DNA of 64,000 nucleotides from an unidentified eubacterium SCB49 (GCA_000170815.1 ABCO01000001.1:372001-436000); one strand, 5' to 3'; positions 28,148-38,821 are shown, counted from the stretch's first letter. The notes: generated by a model from the letters alone, not told the origin. Made by a program: numbers and translations.

Positions 28148-30898
28148 ATGGATAAATATTCTTTTTTAAATGCCGTCCACCCTGCCTACTTAGCAGAAGT
28201 TTATGATAAATACCTAAAATACCCTGATAGCGTTGAGCCAAGTTGGCGTGCGTTTTTTCAAGGGTTTGATTTTGGTATAGAAAGCGGTTCTGCCGCAGAA
28301 GCTGGCTTAGTAGATGCAGACCTTAATTGTATTCCAGAATCTGTCTTAACAGAATTTGCTGTTATAAAACTTATAAATGCTTATCGATCTAGGGGTCATT
28401 TGTTTACAAAAACAAACCCTGTAAGAGATCGTAGAACTTACGAACCTAAATTGTCAATTGAACAATTTGGGCTTACTAATAGTGACTTGAGTAAAAGTTT
28501 TAAAGCAGGAGAGCTTGTAGGTATAGGCGAAGAGACCCTAGAAAATATTATAAAACACCTTAACGCTATTTATTGCGAATCTATAGGTGTAGAGTATATG
28601 TATATACGTAATCCAGAAGAGATTACTTGGATACAGACTTGGCTTCATAAAAATAACAATCATCCACAATATGATGCGACTCAAAAGAAGCATATATTAG
28701 GTAAGTTAAATCAGGCGCTTTCTTTCGAAACTTTTTTGCATTCTAAGTATGTAGGTCAAAAACGTTTTTCAATAGAAGGTGTAGATGCTTTAATTCCTGG
28801 TCTTGATACTTTAATGGAGCAAGGTGCAGCACAAGGTGTTGAGCAGTTTGTAGTAGGGATGGCTCACCGTGGACGATTAAATGTCTTGACTAATATCTTC
28901 GGAAAAACGCCGGAAAAAATATTTAGTGAGTTTGACGGAAAAGAATATGATGAAGCAGAACTATTTGATGGGGATGTAAAATATCATATGGGTTGGACAA
29001 GTATTAGAGATACAGATAGCGGTAAACGCGTACGTATGGATCTAGCTCCTAATCCTTCGCACCTAGAGACAGTAAATGCTGTAGCTGGAGGTATTACTAG
29101 AGCAAAAATGGATATCAAGCTTGAAGGTGATTCAAAAAAGATAGTTCCTATTGTTGTTCATGGAGATGCAGCAATTGCAGGGCAAGGTGTTGTGTATGAG
29201 TTTGTGCAAATGGCTCAATTAGAGGCATATCAAACAGGTGGTACGATTCACGTAGTTGCAAATAACCAAGTAGGTTTTACTACTAATTATCTTGATGCAC
29301 GTTCATCTACATATTGTACAGATATAGCAAAAGTAACATTGTCTCCTGTATTACATGTGAATGCAGATGATGTTGAGGCAGTGTGTCACGCATTTACATT
29401 TGCGTTAGATTATAGAATGAAATTTGGCCGTGATGTTTTTATTGACATCTTAGGATATAGAAAATACGGGCATAATGAAGGTGATGAACCTCGTTTTACA
29501 CAACCTAAATTATATAAGTCGATCTCTAAGCATGAAAATCCAAGAGATATATACGCTAAAAAACTAGTGGAAGACGGAGTGATTGATGCAGGGTATGTTA
29601 AAAAAATAGAGGTAGCCTATAAAAATGACCTAGAGAATGACCTAGAGGCTTCTCGTAAAAACGACAAAACAGTTATCACAGAAATACTCGCAGATGATTG
29701 GGACGGGTATAAGTTGGGTAGTGTATCGGATATATTAACTCCGGTAAACACATCATTCCCAATAGATAAATTAGATAAAATTGCTGACGGAATCACTAAG
29801 CTTCCTGAAGATAAAAAGTTTATTCGTAAAATTCAACGTATTGTTGATGACCGTAATAAACGATATAATGAAACAAACAACCTTGATTGGGCCATGGGCG
29901 AATTATTAGCCTATGCGACATTAATGGAAGAAGGTTTTGATGTTCGTATGACAGGTCAAGATGTGGAGCGTGGTACGTTTTCTCATAGACACGCTGTTGT
30001 AAAAACAGAAGATGATCTAGAAGAGATTAATCTACATAATAGAATAGGTCTTGACGGAAAGTTTTATATATATAACTCTTTATTGTCTGAGTATGCAGTA
30101 GTTGGTTTTGACTATGGGTATGCAATGGCAGCGCCAAAAACATTAACTATCTGGGAAGCACAGTTTGGAGATTTTTCTAATGGTGCTCAGATAATGTTAG
30201 ATCAATATATTTCTGCAGCAGAAGCAAAGTGGAAAACACAAAATGGTCTTGTAATGTTATTGCCGCACGGGTATGAAGGACAAGGTTCTGAGCATTCTAG
30301 TGCTCGTATGGAACGTTACTTAGCGCTTTGTGCACGTAATAATATGGTTGTTGCAGATGTTACTACACCTGCTAACTTTTATCACTTGCTAAGAAGGCAA
30401 ATGAAATGGGATTTTAGAAAACCATTAATCGTTTTTACACCTAAGAGTTTATTGCGCCATCCAAAAGTAGTTTCGACAAAAGAAGAATTAGCCACAGGAA
30501 GTTTTCAAGAAGTGATTGATGCTGAAGTAGCCGATAAAAAGAATATTAAATCTCTAGTGTTCTGTACAGGTAAATTTTATTATGATTTACTAGAAAGACA
30601 AGAAGAAACGGGTCGTGATGATGTTGCGATTGTGCGTATAGAGCAGTTATTCCCATTACCAGTAGAGCAATTAGAGGCAATTATAAAATCATACCCTAAC
30701 GTAACAGATTATGTGTGGGCACAAGAAGAGCCTCGTAATATGGGAGCCCTTAGTTATATGGTAATGAATTTTGACCTTGTTACATTTAGACATGCGTCAA
30801 GAAGAACTTATAGTGCGCCAGCAGCAGGAAGTAGTACCCGCTCTAAGGCAAGACATAAAAAAGTAATTGACTCAGTTTTTGATGCGTCAATAGAATAA
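28148..30898 (+). CDS. sucA: 2-oxoglutarate dehydrogenase E1 component
   Basis: YLAEVYDKYLKYPDSVEPSWRAFFQGF; GMAHRGRLNVLTN; GHNEGDEPRFTQP; GYEGQGSEHSSARMERYL. Confidence 0.97.
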   Translation: MDKYSFLNAVHPAYLAEVYDKYLKYPDSVEPSWRAFFQGFDFGIESGSAAEAGLVDADLNCIPESVLTEFAVIKLINAYRSRGHLFTKTNPVRDRRTYEPKLSIEQFGLTNSDLSKSFKAGELVGIGEETLENIIKHLNAIYCESIGVEYMYIRNPEEITWIQTWLHKNNNHPQYDATQKKHILGKLNQALSFETFLHSKYVGQKRFSIEGVDALIPGLDTLMEQGAAQGVEQFVVGMAHRGRLNVLTNIFGKTPEKIFSEFDGKEYDEAELFDGDVKYHMGWTSIRDTDSGKRVRMDLAPNPSHLETVNAVAGGITRAKMDIKLEGDSKKIVPIVVHGDAAIAGQGVVYEFVQMAQLEAYQTGGTIHVVANNQVGFTTNYLDARSSTYCTDIAKVTLSPVLHVNADDVEAVCHAFTFALDYRMKFGRDVFIDILGYRKYGHNEGDEPRFTQPKLYKSISKHENPRDIYAKKLVEDGVIDAGYVKKIEVAYKNDLENDLEASRKNDKTVITEILADDWDGYKLGSVSDILTPVNTSFPIDKLDKIADGITKLPEDKKFIRKIQRIVDDRNKRYNETNNLDWAMGELLAYATLMEEGFDVRMTGQDVERGTFSHRHAVVKTEDDLEEINLHNRIGLDGKFYIYNSLLSEYAVVGFDYGYAMAAPKTLTIWEAQFGDFSNGAQIMLDQYISAAEAKWKTQNGLVMLLPHGYEGQGSEHSSARMERYLALCARNNMVVADVTTPANFYHLLRRQMKWDFRKPLIVFTPKSLLRHPKVVSTKEELATGSFQEVIDAEVADKKNIKSLVFCTGKFYYDLLERQEETGRDDVAIVRIEQLFPLPVEQLEAIIKSYPNVTDYVWAQEEPRNMGALSYMVMNFDLVTFRHASRRTYSAPAAGSSTRSKARHKKVIDSVFDASIE

Positions 30899-31014
30899 TC
30901 GATCTTTATCATTTCCTTAGAAAAAATACTTCGGAAATTTTAAAAATTTGATAAATAAGAACAAAAGAAAAATAGTTAATAGAGTTCCATTTATTGGGAC
31001 ATAATAGCAACAGT

Positions 31015-32235
31015 ATGTTAGAAATGAAAGTTCCCTCACCGGGAGAGTCTATTACCGAAGTAGAAATCGCAGAATGGCTTGTAGAAGATGGTGATTATGT
31101 AGAAAAAGATCAAGCAATTGCCGAAGTTGACAGTGATAAAGCAACCTTAGAATTACCTGCAGAAGCTAGTGGTATTATTACCCTTAAAGCTGAAGAAGGT
31201 GATGCAGTTGCTGTAGGTGCTGTAGTTTGTCTAATTGATACAGATGCTAAGGCGCCAGAAGGCGGTGAAGCTCCAGAAGCTGTTGAAAAAAAGGCAACAA
31301 AAAAAGAAGAAGCTCCTGCAAAGCAAGAAAAAACCGAAGCTCCTGCAGCTAAGACTTATGCATCTGGAACACCATCACCAGCCGCTAAGAAAATTCTTGA
31401 TGAAAAAAATATTGCTGCAAGTGCAGTAGCTGGAACAGGACGTGATGGACGCATTACAAAAAATGATGCAGAAAACGCAACTCCATCTATGGGAACACCA
31501 GGAATTGGGGATAGAGGTTCTTACAGAACAAAACTTTCTATGTTACGTAGAAAAGTTGCAGAGCGTCTAGTTGAAGCAAAAAATACAACGGCGATGCTTA
31601 CTACTTTTAACGAAGTAGATATGGGGCCTATTTTTGAGCTTAGAAAACAATATAAAGATACCTTTAGAGAAAAGCACGGTGTTGGACTTGGTTTTATGTC
31701 ATTCTTTACACTTGCAGTAGTAAGAGCGTTAGAGATGTATCCTGCTGTAAACAGTATGATTGATGGTAAAGAGATGTTAACTTTTGACTATAAAGATGTT
31801 TCTATTGCAGTGTCTGGACCTAAAGGACTTATGGTGCCTGTAATTAGAAATGCAGAGAACTTAAGTTTTAGAGGTGTTGAATCTGAGGTAAAACGTTTAG
31901 CGCTTAGAGCGAGAGATGGTAAGATTACTGTAGATGAGATGACAGGAGGAACGTTTACTATTTCAAACGGAGGTGTTTTTGGTAGTATGTTATCTACACC
32001 TATTATTAATCCACCGCAATCTGGAATTCTAGGAATGCACAACATTGTGGAACGTCCTATTGTAAAAGATGGAGCTATTGTAATCGCTCCAATTATGTTT
32101 GTAGCGCTTAGTTATGACCACCGTATTATTGATGGTAAAGAATCTGTTGGTTTCTTAGTTGCTGTAAAAGAAGCGCTAGAAAGCCCTGAAGAATTACTTA
32201 TGGGTGGTGATGTGAAAAAAGCATTAGAACTATAA
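31015..32235 (+). CDS. sucB: 2-oxoglutarate dehydrogenase E2, dihydrolipoyllysine succinyltransferase
   Basis: Lipoyl domain EVDSDKATLELPA, Ala/Lys/Pro linker, catalytic LSYDHRIIDGKE. Internal ATG at 31015 (MLEMKVPSPGES) preferred over 30994. Confidence 0.96.
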   Translation: MLEMKVPSPGESITEVEIAEWLVEDGDYVEKDQAIAEVDSDKATLELPAEASGIITLKAEEGDAVAVGAVVCLIDTDAKAPEGGEAPEAVEKKATKKEEAPAKQEKTEAPAAKTYASGTPSPAAKKILDEKNIAASAVAGTGRDGRITKNDAENATPSMGTPGIGDRGSYRTKLSMLRRKVAERLVEAKNTTAMLTTFNEVDMGPIFELRKQYKDTFREKHGVGLGFMSFFTLAVVRALEMYPAVNSMIDGKEMLTFDYKDVSIAVSGPKGLMVPVIRNAENLSFRGVESEVKRLALRARDGKITVDEMTGGTFTISNGGVFGSMLSTPIINPPQSGILGMHNIVERPIVKDGAIVIAPIMFVALSYDHRIIDGKESVGFLVAVKEALESPEELLMGGDVKKALEL

Positions 32236-32251
32236 TAAGAGTAATAAGTAT

Positions 32252-32287
32252 AAAAAAAGGTGCTGATTTTTCAGCACCTTTTTTTGT
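32252..32287. terminator. Bidirectional terminator between sucB and the response regulator gene
   Basis: AAAAAAAGGTGCTGA tttt TCAGCACCTTTTTTT. Confidence 0.88.
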
Positions 32288-32331
32288 TTAAGACAGTTTG
32301 GTGATTTTTAATTTCAGTGCTAATGTGGGTT

Positions 32332-32964
32332 TTATTTTAGTCTGTGATTATTCTCTTTTGCCCAGATTAATAGAGAGTTTGTCTTAGGTTCTAGTTGTAA
32401 TTTTAAAATTATATTAGACCTATGTTTTTCAACCGTTCTGTGAGAGATAAATAGAAGAGAGGCTATTTCTTTATTGGTTTTGTCGGTAGCAATCAGCTTT
32501 AATATTTTTCTTTCTGAAGGGGTAAGAACATCTAAAATGTCATTTTTTCCATGTGTTACACCTAATAATTTTTGAATTTTTGGACTGTAATATTGTTCGC
32601 CACGAGCAACAATGTTTAGACATGTTTCTATTTCTTCTAGAGCAAATTCTTTTAAAATATATCCAAATATATTTAGGTTGTTTGCTTTGTCGTAAAGCTC
32701 TTTTTCTTTGTAGAGTGTAATAAAAATCACCTTCGTGTTTGGTGCTTGTTCACTACATTTTTTTGCAACTTCAATACCGTTCATAAAAGGCATTTGAATA
32801 TCTAATATTGCGATATTTGGTTTTTTCTCAAGAATTAAATTGAAGGCTTCCTGTCCATCATTTGCGCTTCCAATAAGGTTGTAGTTTTTCTCTAATAATA
32901 AATCATTAAGTCCCTTTAAAAGTAATGGGTGGTCATCTGCGGTTATTATAGTTTGTGTGTTCAT
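32332..32964 (-). CDS. Response regulator, NarL/LuxR type
   Basis: Receiver ADDHPLLLKGL..IAILDIQMP; LuxR HTH LTPSERKILKLIATDKTNKEIASLLFISHRTVEKHRSNI. Confidence 0.95.
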   Translation of the reverse strand: MNTQTIITADDHPLLLKGLNDLLLEKNYNLIGSANDGQEAFNLILEKKPNIAILDIQMPFMNGIEVAKKCSEQAPNTKVIFITLYKEKELYDKANNLNIFGYILKEFALEEIETCLNIVARGEQYYSPKIQKLLGVTHGKNDILDVLTPSERKILKLIATDKTNKEIASLLFISHRTVEKHRSNIILKLQLEPKTNSLLIWAKENNHRLK

Positions 32965-34970
32965 TTAATGGGGATTTGAAATTCTAGTAAAGTTCCATTT
33001 TTTATTACAGATTGTACTTTCATCTTACCGTCTAAAGACTTTACGCGTTCTAATAAGGTTTTGAGTCCTAATGATTTTAAGTTTTGGTATTTTTCATTAT
33101 AATCAAAACCAACACCGTTGTCTTTAATTGTTATCACGATAAGTTTACTTAGTTTTAAAACAGATACTTTAATGGCTTCTGCCTTAGCATGCTTAATTAC
33201 ATTGGTTAATGACTCTTGCACTATTCTATAGATATTGGCTTCTTGTTCTTTGTTAAACATATTGTCTATGTTGTCAATTTCAGAAGAAATAAATAGACCC
33301 GTGTTTTCGTCAATATTTGTAAGTGCGTTTTCAATTGCTTTTGTAATACCAAGTTCTTGAAGTTGAAACGGATGAAGGTCTCTAGAGATGGTGCGTATTT
33401 CGTCAATGGCATTTTCTACCATGTGTTTTACACCATCATCTTCAGACTTTACTAGCTTGTTTTTTATTAAAAGTAACTGTTGTCCAAGACCATCATGTAG
33501 GTCTTTAGAAATTCTAATGCGCTCTTTTTCTTGGCTTACAATTAGTTCTTGACTGAAATTTTCTTGTAATATTTTATTGTTATGTAGGTGTTTTTGTGTT
33601 CTAATTAGTAAGATCACGACGAAGCTTACAATGACAAAAAAAGCAATAAAAATCATTTGTTTTTTAAACGAAGAATTTTCATTCTCTAGCAAAACAATTT
33701 CGTTATTTCTTTTTACGAGTTCCTTTTCATTTTTTTCTGTTTCGTAGAGTGTTTGATAATGTGCTAAGGTAAAAGCGTTACGTTCATTAAATATTGAATC
33801 TTTGCTGGCTACATAGGCTTTTTGTGATATCATTGCTTCTTTGTAGTTGCCAAGACTGGCTTGAATTTCTGCAATCTGAAGATAGCTATCTCTTTTGTCT
33901 TCTTCTCTGCCTAAAGCTGTTGCTAGATTTAAGCTTGTTGTGGCATGAACTAATGCTTGTTTTGGTTGTTCTAATTTGTTGAAATAGGTGGCTTTAGCAT
34001 TTTCATAAATAAGTCTGTTAACGGGATATTGATCAAGTAACGTTTTTTGATTGTCGCTAATGACATCTAAATGTTTTTCTGCGTTATCAAAATCACCATC
34101 TCTAGCGTAAAAAGCAGAAAGTTTACTGTTAACGCTTACAAAGATTAGTTTTGAGTTGTTTTTTTCAAGTGCAGCTGCCGCTTTTAATAATTGTTCAAAC
34201 TCAAGTTTGTATTTTCCTTGTTTTTCATAATCCATTGCTTGATTATAATATGAGTAGGAAAAATTACTGTCTAGGCCTAGTTCTTTAGATTTGCTAAAAT
34301 ATTTATCGCGTTCTACCTTAGCTTGCTCGTAAAAACCATGAATACTGTACATGCTTATAATACCTTGCAGGGCGTAGAGCATATACTGGTAGTTTTCTAT
34401 ATCTTCAAAAAGCCCATACGCTTTCTGGTAGTCTTCGTTTGCTAGTGTAAATTTTCCTAGTGCAGAATAAGCCTGCCCTCTATTAAGGTAAGAGTCGCCT
34501 AAGTGGTAGTGGTCTGTGGTGTTATAGTTTTTAATGGAATTGGTGTAGTCTTTAATTGCACTCTTTAAATTTAGAGGATAGTAGGCTTTTCCGCGGCTAC
34601 TATATAAGGCACCCACCAAAAAGCTATCTTTTATTTTATATTTATGAGATAGCACTCTATCAATTACAGAAACGGCTTTTCGTGGATCGTTTACAGCATA
34701 AGTAAGCACGTTTTGAAGTTTGATTGCTTTTCTTGCGGCTTCGTTTAAGTAGTTGTTTTCTTTAGCGAGCTCTATGTATTCTAGGCTTTTTTCAACAAAT
34801 AGTGAGTCGTTTGTGTTAAAGCTCAAAGAGATAATTGAGTCTATTGATGCTAATTGTTTTTTAATAGAAGTTTCGTTATTTGGTTTGATTTTAGAATAGG
34901 TGTTTTCTTGAGCTTGCGTAGAGCTTAAAAAAATAAAAAATAATAAAATCGAAATTAGGTAACGAAGCAT
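32961..34970 (-). CDS. TPR-containing sensor histidine kinase (HisKA_3 / HATPase)
   Basis: Signal peptide, TPR-like repeats, TM, RISKDLHDGLGQQLLLIKNK H-box, DNGVGFDY ATPase box; 4-nt overlap with the response regulator. Confidence 0.93.
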   Translation of the reverse strand: MLRYLISILLFFIFLSSTQAQENTYSKIKPNNETSIKKQLASIDSIISLSFNTNDSLFVEKSLEYIELAKENNYLNEAARKAIKLQNVLTYAVNDPRKAVSVIDRVLSHKYKIKDSFLVGALYSSRGKAYYPLNLKSAIKDYTNSIKNYNTTDHYHLGDSYLNRGQAYSALGKFTLANEDYQKAYGLFEDIENYQYMLYALQGIISMYSIHGFYEQAKVERDKYFSKSKELGLDSNFSYSYYNQAMDYEKQGKYKLEFEQLLKAAAALEKNNSKLIFVSVNSKLSAFYARDGDFDNAEKHLDVISDNQKTLLDQYPVNRLIYENAKATYFNKLEQPKQALVHATTSLNLATALGREEDKRDSYLQIAEIQASLGNYKEAMISQKAYVASKDSIFNERNAFTLAHYQTLYETEKNEKELVKRNNEIVLLENENSSFKKQMIFIAFFVIVSFVVILLIRTQKHLHNNKILQENFSQELIVSQEKERIRISKDLHDGLGQQLLLIKNKLVKSEDDGVKHMVENAIDEIRTISRDLHPFQLQELGITKAIENALTNIDENTGLFISSEIDNIDNMFNKEQEANIYRIVQESLTNVIKHAKAEAIKVSVLKLSKLIVITIKDNGVGFDYNEKYQNLKSLGLKTLLERVKSLDGKMKVQSVIKNGTLLEFQIPIK

Positions 34971-35036
34971 TTTAGGTTCTTGGGGCTTTAAAACTAAATT
35001 ACTTAAAATTTATGTCGAAAACTACTTTGAAGCTTT

Positions 35037-35471
35037 TTATTTAATATACATACAGTTTCTACCATAGTCTATAACTGCTCTACTTTTTTTAAGAAGATCT
35101 GCTCCTATAATACCGTGAATAGGTAGCTCTTTTGCTTCTTTTAACGCTTCATTTACGTGTGTGAGGTCAAAAAGGATACAAGAAAATTTTTTAAAACTTC
35201 GATCTTTAATTGTTAGGGTGTTATTGTTGGAGAGTTGTGTGTCCATTCCAGAGGCGCCAGCTCCAGCGGCTTTTACTAAGCTCGACTCGTGAATAAGGTT
35301 AAATATGGGAGCTTGAGAAATAGCAACACAGGTGTTTGAAGCTCCTGTATCAACAATAAAATCTCCTTTGGCGCCATTTAGTTTTGCAGTCAGTTTATAG
35401 TGACCTGTAGCAAGTTTTTTTAAAGGTATTCTTTTAAAATTTTGCAAGGTCATAAGTTCTCGTAACTCCAT
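35037..35471 (-). CDS. Retropepsin-like aspartic protease domain protein
   Basis: GDFIVDTGASNTCVAI and HGIIGADLLKKSRAVIDY. Confidence 0.8.
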   Translation of the reverse strand: MELRELMTLQNFKRIPLKKLATGHYKLTAKLNGAKGDFIVDTGASNTCVAISQAPIFNLIHESSLVKAAGAGASGMDTQLSNNNTLTIKDRSFKKFSCILFDLTHVNEALKEAKELPIHGIIGADLLKKSRAVIDYGRNCMYIK

Positions 35472-35506
35472 AGGTCATTTTTAGCAAAGATAGGAAACAA
35501 AATCAC

Positions 35507-35514
35507 TAGCTTTG
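35507..35514 (+). promoter_or_regulatory. -7 element immediately upstream of tatD-like gene
   Basis: TAGCTTTG five nt before the ATG at 35520; implies a very short or absent leader. Confidence 0.35.
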
Positions 35515-35519
35515 CGATT

Positions 35520-36284
35520 ATGTTAACAGATACACACACACATTTATATAGTGACGCTTTTGATAGTGATAGAGATGAGATGATGCAGCGAGCAATTGAC
35601 GCAGGGGTGACTCGATTTTTTATTCCAGCGATAGATAGTACGTATGCAGATGCCATGTATACTTTAGAAAAAGAATACCCAAGTCAGGTTCATTTAATGA
35701 TGGGGCTTCATCCTACTTCTGTAAAAGATAATTATAAAGAGGAGCTAGCTTTTGTTGAGCAACAATTTTTAAAACGCAAATTTGTTGCTGTAGGAGAAAT
35801 TGGAATTGATCTTTATTGGGATAAAAGTAGGTTAGAGATGCAAAAAGAGGCTTTTAAGTTTCAAATACAACTTGCTAAAAAATATAAGCTACCTATTGTT
35901 ATTCATTGTAGAGATGCTTTTGATGAAGTTTTTGAAGTGTTAGAAAGTGAAAAAGGAGAGGGGCTTTTCGGGATTTTTCATTGTTTTACAGGAACAATAG
36001 ACCAAGCGAAACAAGCTATTAGTTATAATATGAAATTAGGAATAGGGGGTGTTGTTACATTTAAAAATGGTAAAATTGATCAGTTTTTAAATGAGATAAG
36101 TCTAGATCATATTGTGTTAGAGACAGATTCACCTTATTTAAGTCCTACACCTTTTAGGGGCAAACGAAATGAAAGTAGTTGCCTGGCTCTGATAAATAAG
36201 AAGGTGGCAGAAATTTATGGTATTTCAGAAAAAGAAGTAGCAGATATAACAACAGAAAACTCTAGAAAAATATTCTCAATATAG
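35520..36284 (+). CDS. TatD-family hydrolase/DNase
   Basis: MLTDTHTHLYSD; GEIGIDLYWD; IVIHCRDA; ETDSPYLSPTPFRGKRNE. Confidence 0.95.
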   Translation: MLTDTHTHLYSDAFDSDRDEMMQRAIDAGVTRFFIPAIDSTYADAMYTLEKEYPSQVHLMMGLHPTSVKDNYKEELAFVEQQFLKRKFVAVGEIGIDLYWDKSRLEMQKEAFKFQIQLAKKYKLPIVIHCRDAFDEVFEVLESEKGEGLFGIFHCFTGTIDQAKQAISYNMKLGIGGVVTFKNGKIDQFLNEISLDHIVLETDSPYLSPTPFRGKRNESSCLALINKKVAEIYGISEKEVADITTENSRKIFSI

Positions 36285-36286
36285 TT

Positions 36287-37321
36287 ATGGCAAAAGGAGA
36301 TCCAAAAATATTGCTCATTTATACGGGCGGAACCATCGGAATGATAAAAGATTTTAAAACAGGGTCTTTGCGTAATTTTAATTTTGATGACTTATTAAAA
36401 CATATTCCAGAATTACGATTGTTAGATTGCGAAATTGATACTCATAGTTTTGATACACCAATAGATAGCTCAAATATGAGACCTAAGTACTGGTCAGATA
36501 TTGCTTTGGTGATAAAAAACAAATATCAATTATTTGATGGTTTTGTTATTTTGCACGGCAGTGATACGATGTCGTATACAGCGTCTGCATTAAGTTTTAT
36601 GTTAGAGAACTTATGTAAACCTGTAATCTTTACGGGGTCACAATTGCCTATAGGGGATTTACGTACAGATGCTAAAGAGAATTTAATTACTTCAATACAA
36701 CTAGCGAGTTTGCATAATGAAGGAGTACCCGTTGTCAAGGAGGTGGGGTTGTATTTTGAATATAAATTATATCGAGCAAATAGAACAACAAAGATAAATG
36801 CAGAACATTTTGAAGCTTTTGCCTCTTTAAATTATCCTCCTTTAGCAGAAAGTGGTGTTCATCTTGATGTCAATAAAGGAGCTTTATTACATCCAAAAAA
36901 AGAAAAAGAACTTATTGTTCATTTAGAATTAGAAGATGATATCTTGTTAGTCAAGATGTTTCCAGGTATTACAGAGAAAACAATTAATCATTTTTTTAGT
37001 TTAAAAGGAACTAAAGGAGTGATCTTAGAAACATATGGTAGTGGAAACCTCACGACAGAGCCTTGGTTTATTAAGGCATTGCAAGAATTGATGGATAAAG
37101 GAATTCCTGTTGTTAATGTTACACAATGCTCTGGTGGAAGTGTAGCCATGGGGCATTATGAAACAAGTGTGGCGTTAAAAGAGATGGGGGTAATTAGCGG
37201 TAAAGATATTACCACAGAGGCTGCTATTGCAAAACTAATGTATCTATTGGGTAGAAATGATAGTAAAGAAGATTTTAAAAATATATTTGAGTGTCCTTTA
37301 AGAGGAGAAATGAATGTGTGA
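36287..37321 (+). CDS. ansA: Type I L-asparaginase
   Basis: ILLIYTGGTIGMIKD; FVILHGSDTMSYTASALSFM. Confidence 0.94.
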   Translation: MAKGDPKILLIYTGGTIGMIKDFKTGSLRNFNFDDLLKHIPELRLLDCEIDTHSFDTPIDSSNMRPKYWSDIALVIKNKYQLFDGFVILHGSDTMSYTASALSFMLENLCKPVIFTGSQLPIGDLRTDAKENLITSIQLASLHNEGVPVVKEVGLYFEYKLYRANRTTKINAEHFEAFASLNYPPLAESGVHLDVNKGALLHPKKEKELIVHLELEDDILLVKMFPGITEKTINHFFSLKGTKGVILETYGSGNLTTEPWFIKALQELMDKGIPVVNVTQCSGGSVAMGHYETSVALKEMGVISGKDITTEAAIAKLMYLLGRNDSKEDFKNIFECPLRGEMNV

Positions 37322-37427
37322 TTTTTGTTTCTGAAATTTTAAAAAAACACGTTCTTTGCATCTAGTTTGCGTAACATATATATAAAAGGTATAATGTGTG
37401 GCAAGTATGACTATTAAGTAAATACCT

Positions 37428-37512
37428 AGAAAGGTGGCCGAGTGGCTTAAGGCGCACGCCTGGAAAGCGTGTATACGGAAACGTATCGAGGGTTCGAATC
37501 CCTTCCTTTCTG
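37428..37512 (+). tRNA. tRNA-Ser (anticodon GGA), CCA not encoded
   Basis: Acceptor AGAAAGG/CCTTTCT, anticodon stem CACGC-ctGGAaa-GCGTG, long variable arm, T-loop TTCGAAT. Confidence 0.95.
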
Positions 37513-37515
37513 CTA

Positions 37516-37553
37516 AAAGCTCCATAAGCATAAGTTTATGGAGCTTTTTTGTT
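37516..37553 (+). terminator. Intrinsic terminator after tRNA-Ser
   Basis: AGCTCCATAA...TTATGGAGCT hairpin followed by T-run. Confidence 0.85.
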
Positions 37554-37941
37554 TTAGAAATGTAGAAAAATTAGCTTTTAATGGGTTTAAAAAAACAGAG
37601 TGAACCCTTTCAACTAGAAGCTTTGGTGTTTAAAAAGTATTGTGAGTGCTAAAAAAAAGGAGCTATTCACTAGGTTTAAGCCTTATTTTAGGGCTCTTTA
37701 TGTTAATTAAATGTTGCGTTAAGGTTATGTCTTTATACTTTACTTGTGTGAAATGCGTTGTAATGGTCAGTTAAATGGGTAAAAATGATGAAGAGTAATT
37801 TGTCTAGTAATTAGACAATTATATATTAATTGTCATATATATTTAAAAATGGCCATTGATAGTAAAACATTTTTTTTATTATTGTGATATAATAGTAAAA
37901 TGTGAGTTTTAGCGATTAATTGGTGTCCTTCAGTAATTAAC

Positions 37942-37973
37942 TTGTTCATTCACATTTTTATTTTATATCTTTA
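37942..37973 (+). promoter_or_regulatory. Putative Bacteroidota promoter for exbB operon
   Basis: TTG at 37942-37944, 21-nt spacer, TATCTTTA (cf. TAnnTTTG), 45 nt upstream of ATG 38018. Confidence 0.4.
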
Positions 37974-38017
37974 AACCTTAAACTAAAACTAAAAATCAAA
38001 TCTTTAAGTCGATAGCA

Positions 38018-38821
38018 ATGAAAAAATTATTTTCTATTCTGGCAATTGCCGCACTAACCTTAGTAGGTTCAATTAATGCCAATGCGGTTTCTAATCAACC
38101 AGCACAATTATCTGCAAACACTTTATTTTCTGCAGCAACTGTAACCTTTGTTCAAGAAGCTGATGCAGCTACAGCAAGTGAAGACAAAACTTTTCACCAA
38201 ATGCTTAAAGAGCGTTTCGTTGAAGGAGGTCCTGGATTTATGGGGATTGTACTTTTATGTCTTATTCTAGGTCTTGCAATTGCAATTGAAAGAATTATTT
38301 ACTTAAACCTCTCTACAACAAACACGCAAAAGTTAGCGCAAAACGTTGAAGACGCTCTTAGTAGTGGTGGTGTTGAAGCAGCAAAAGAAGTTTGTAGAAA
38401 TACAAAAGGTCCTGTAGCTTCTATTTACTATCAAGGTCTTGATAGAGCAGATGAAGGTATTGAGGCTGCTGAAAAAGCAGTAGTTGCTTACGGAGGTGTA
38501 CAAATGGGACAGCTTGAGAAGAATGTTTCTTGGGTATCTTTATTTATTGCACTTGCACCAATGCTTGGGTTTATGGGTACTGTAATCGGTATGATTCAAG
38601 CCTTTGATAAAATTGCAGCAGCAGGAGATATGAATCCTTCTCTTGTAGCAGGTGGTATTAAAGTAGCACTTTTAACAACTGTATTTGGTTTGATTGTTGC
38701 GATTATACTTCAAATTTTTTACAACTATATCATCGCTAAGATTGATAGTATTGTAAACAGTATGGAGGATGCATCTATCACATTGATAGATATGTTAGTT
38801 GACTACAAAAACAAGAAATAA
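38018..38821 (+). CDS. exbB: MotA/TolQ/ExbB proton channel family protein
   Basis: APMLGFMGTVIGMIQAF and GGIKVALLTTVFGLIVAI; extended N-terminus with signal-peptide-like sequence. Confidence 0.93.
   Translation: MKKLFSILAIAALTLVGSINANAVSNQPAQLSANTLFSAATVTFVQEADAATASEDKTFHQMLKERFVEGGPGFMGIVLLCLILGLAIAIERIIYLNLSTTNTQKLAQNVEDALSSGGVEAAKEVCRNTKGPVASIYYQGLDRADEGIEAAEKAVVAYGGVQMGQLEKNVSWVSLFIALAPMLGFMGTVIGMIQAFDKIAAAGDMNPSLVAGGIKVALLTTVFGLIVAIILQIFYNYIIAKIDSIVNSMEDASITLIDMLVDYKNKK

Noticed and set aside
37298-37531. 77-aa ORF MLMELLAERKGFEPSIRFRIHAFQACALSHSATF... on the minus strand
   Set aside because: It is the antisense of the tRNA-Ser gene at 37428-37512, a known type of spurious ORF.
37702-37734. 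GTTAATTAAAT GTTGCGTTAAG GTTATGTCTTT, another 11-bp-phased set upstream of the exb operon
   Set aside because: No CAAAnnnn box at the 21-nt position on the minus side and no minus-strand gene there; a better promoter (TTG-N21-TATCTTTA) is nearer exbB. Kept only as a weak candidate.
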